Source: Triplophysa rosa
Lineage: Eukaryota > Chordata > Actinopteri > Cypriniformes > Nemacheilidae
Assembly (NCBI RefSeq): GCF_024868665.1
Contig: NC_079895.1
Span: forward strand, 6,269,069-6,333,068
Length of the DNA: 64,000 nt
Direction of reading: 5' to 3'
Below, piece after piece: positions 63,310-64,000 of the stretch (within the stretch, counting starts at the first letter, position 1; each line of letters opens with the position of its first letter). A program made the translations under genes and the position numbers. The notes under the pieces were generated by a model, which saw only the letters and a list, made by a program, of their open reading frames with translations, was not told the DNA's origin and did not search any database.

Positions 63310-63700
63310 ATTAGAGAAAGTTAGTCATAACATTAAATTTTGTAGTCAATTTTATTTATTATTAAGAAACATTCATTTTATGACATGCAAGTTATTTAAC
63401 AAAACACCAACACAAAAAAATCAGGACAGGTTTCAGTACAGTAGTGAGTGTTATTTTAATGTACCTCTTACGAATATCCTTTTTAAAATGTAAACATTTG
63501 TCTAAAGCATATGGAATTTGATTATACCATGTCTATCACTACAACATCTAAACAAATTGCCTCAGTGTTCATTATTTTTGACAAGTTAAAACTTGAACGA
63601 TTGCATGATTTTTAACTAATCTCAAATGTGGTCACAACGCGAGACTGAGTACAAAAGGGAAAAAAGAGCCAAGAAATATAAGAGATTAAGTGGTTACACA
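63310..63700. other. first intron of the - strand gene
   Basis: AT-rich non-coding sequence between the tentative first exon and exon 2. Nothing else recognised. Confidence 0.5.
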
Positions 63701-63703
63701 CAC

Positions 63704-63727
63704 AACTTCGATTTTAGCAGACACCAT
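63704..63727 (-). CDS. SAMD3-like gene, tentative first coding exon
   Basis: ATG at 63727 reads MVSAKIEV and then a GTGTGT donor in phase 0, joining VWNMLFIKVRY in the next exon. An alternative is that translation starts at the methionine of NMLFIKV in exon 2. Upstream, CAAGATGGCGG (63778-63788, - strand) resembles a YY1-type promoter-proximal motif. Confidence 0.35.
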
Positions 63728-64000
63728 CTTATATCGCCAACACGTGCTTGACTCACAAAACTCCTATCTGAAACCGCCATCTTGAAGGAAATAGGCCGTT
63801 TCTCAAACGCATGGCTGCATCCTCTAGAGGTCGCAATTCCAGGCTGAATCGTAATAAATAAATGTCTTATTTCATAATATTAACCATTAATGTGACTGTT
63901 ATTCTTATTTTGGCGTAAATTGTTGTAATATGTTTATGACTTGCGAATGCACTGCTCAGTAACTAAAATAAACCAGGTTTGATGACGTGTGCAGCCCGCA
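63728..64000. other. sequence upstream of the - strand gene
   Basis: Contains the AAGATGGCGG motif (- strand) and a GAAACGGCCTATTTCC stretch. No gene seen; possibly promoter, not demonstrable. Confidence 0.35.

Larger units (their letters stand above)
60931..63727 (-). pseudogene. SAMD3-like multicopy fish protein gene, nine exons, frame disrupted
   Basis: On the - strand, exons at 63704-63727 (tentative), 63203-63299, 62991-63131, 62768-62919, 62543-62679, 62204-62299, 61780-62110, 61531-61708 and 60931-61304 have good GT/AG sites. The N-terminal part (MLFIKVRYQGSRKFIKLQDG, then VHSRFGLPARTDLCIFDD) looks like a PB1/ubiquitin-like domain. The middle (ALGVVSLLPSLRDPFS, STDEGQILLKMRETFKYRHG, KTFPRFLNIKGL, FNTETSSNLLERWDTAFKP) resembles fish proteins annotated as sterile alpha motif domain-containing protein 3-like. 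The function is unknown. An A9 run at 62210-62218 and an AAA near 62060 each put the frame out by one, leaving a TGA between them; the two offsets cancel. It is either a young pseudogene or a gene with two homopolymer base errors. Confidence 0.7.

Overview
This window is vertebrate chromosomal DNA, almost certainly from a teleost and probably a cyprinid. The evidence is AT-rich introns with GT/AG splice sites, dense fish-type non-autonomous DNA transposons and SINE tails, long CA/GT microsatellites, and coding exons that match a receptor tyrosine kinase of the EGFR/ErbB family. A single N at 38076 shows that it comes from a scaffolded genome assembly.

Positions 902 to 51950 on the + strand hold the 3' two-thirds of one gene, erbb4 (the neuregulin receptor ErbB4/HER4). 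I can place fourteen exons, equivalent to human exons 14, 15, the JM-b alternative exon, 17-25, 27 and 28. They encode the end of extracellular domain IV, the juxtamembrane stalk, the transmembrane helix, the complete kinase domain and the C-terminal tail with its PDZ ligand. Splice phases are compatible throughout, and the joined coding sequence is 2503 nt (833 codons plus stop after the first split codon). The 5' end lies to the left of the window. A long 3' UTR follows, with a plausible poly(A) signal at 59212. The alternative cassettes are notable. The juxtamembrane exon is of the non-cleavable JM-b type, and I could find neither a JM-a exon nor the CYT-1 (PI3K/WW-binding) exon. As seen here the locus would make only a JM-b/CYT-2 receptor, and its tail has also lost several docking motifs.

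The largest intron (18112-44672, 26.6 kb) contains an unusual structure at 34722-41430: unique segment A, 2.5-kb segment B, one N, a second copy of A, then B in reverse orientation. The arms differ by only about 1% by eye. It reads like two haplotype contigs (or a polymorphic inversion) placed in series, and B carries gene-like exons.

The introns and 3' UTR carry many mobile-element relics. Two hAT-like elements have perfect 8-bp target duplications. Two foldback elements have TA targets; one lies 83 bp upstream of the JM-b exon and the other lies between exons 25 and 27, where a CYT-1 exon would be expected. There is also a family of TTAA-bounded foldbacks, several SINE remnants and simple repeats.

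From 60931 to 63727 on the - strand is a second, nine-exon gene of a fish multicopy family (a PB1/ubiquitin-like N-terminus followed by a SAMD3-like body). Two homopolymer-associated frame disruptions in its middle make it either a recent pseudogene or a victim of sequencing errors. Degenerate tandem repeats and a dispersed fish repeat flank its 3' side.
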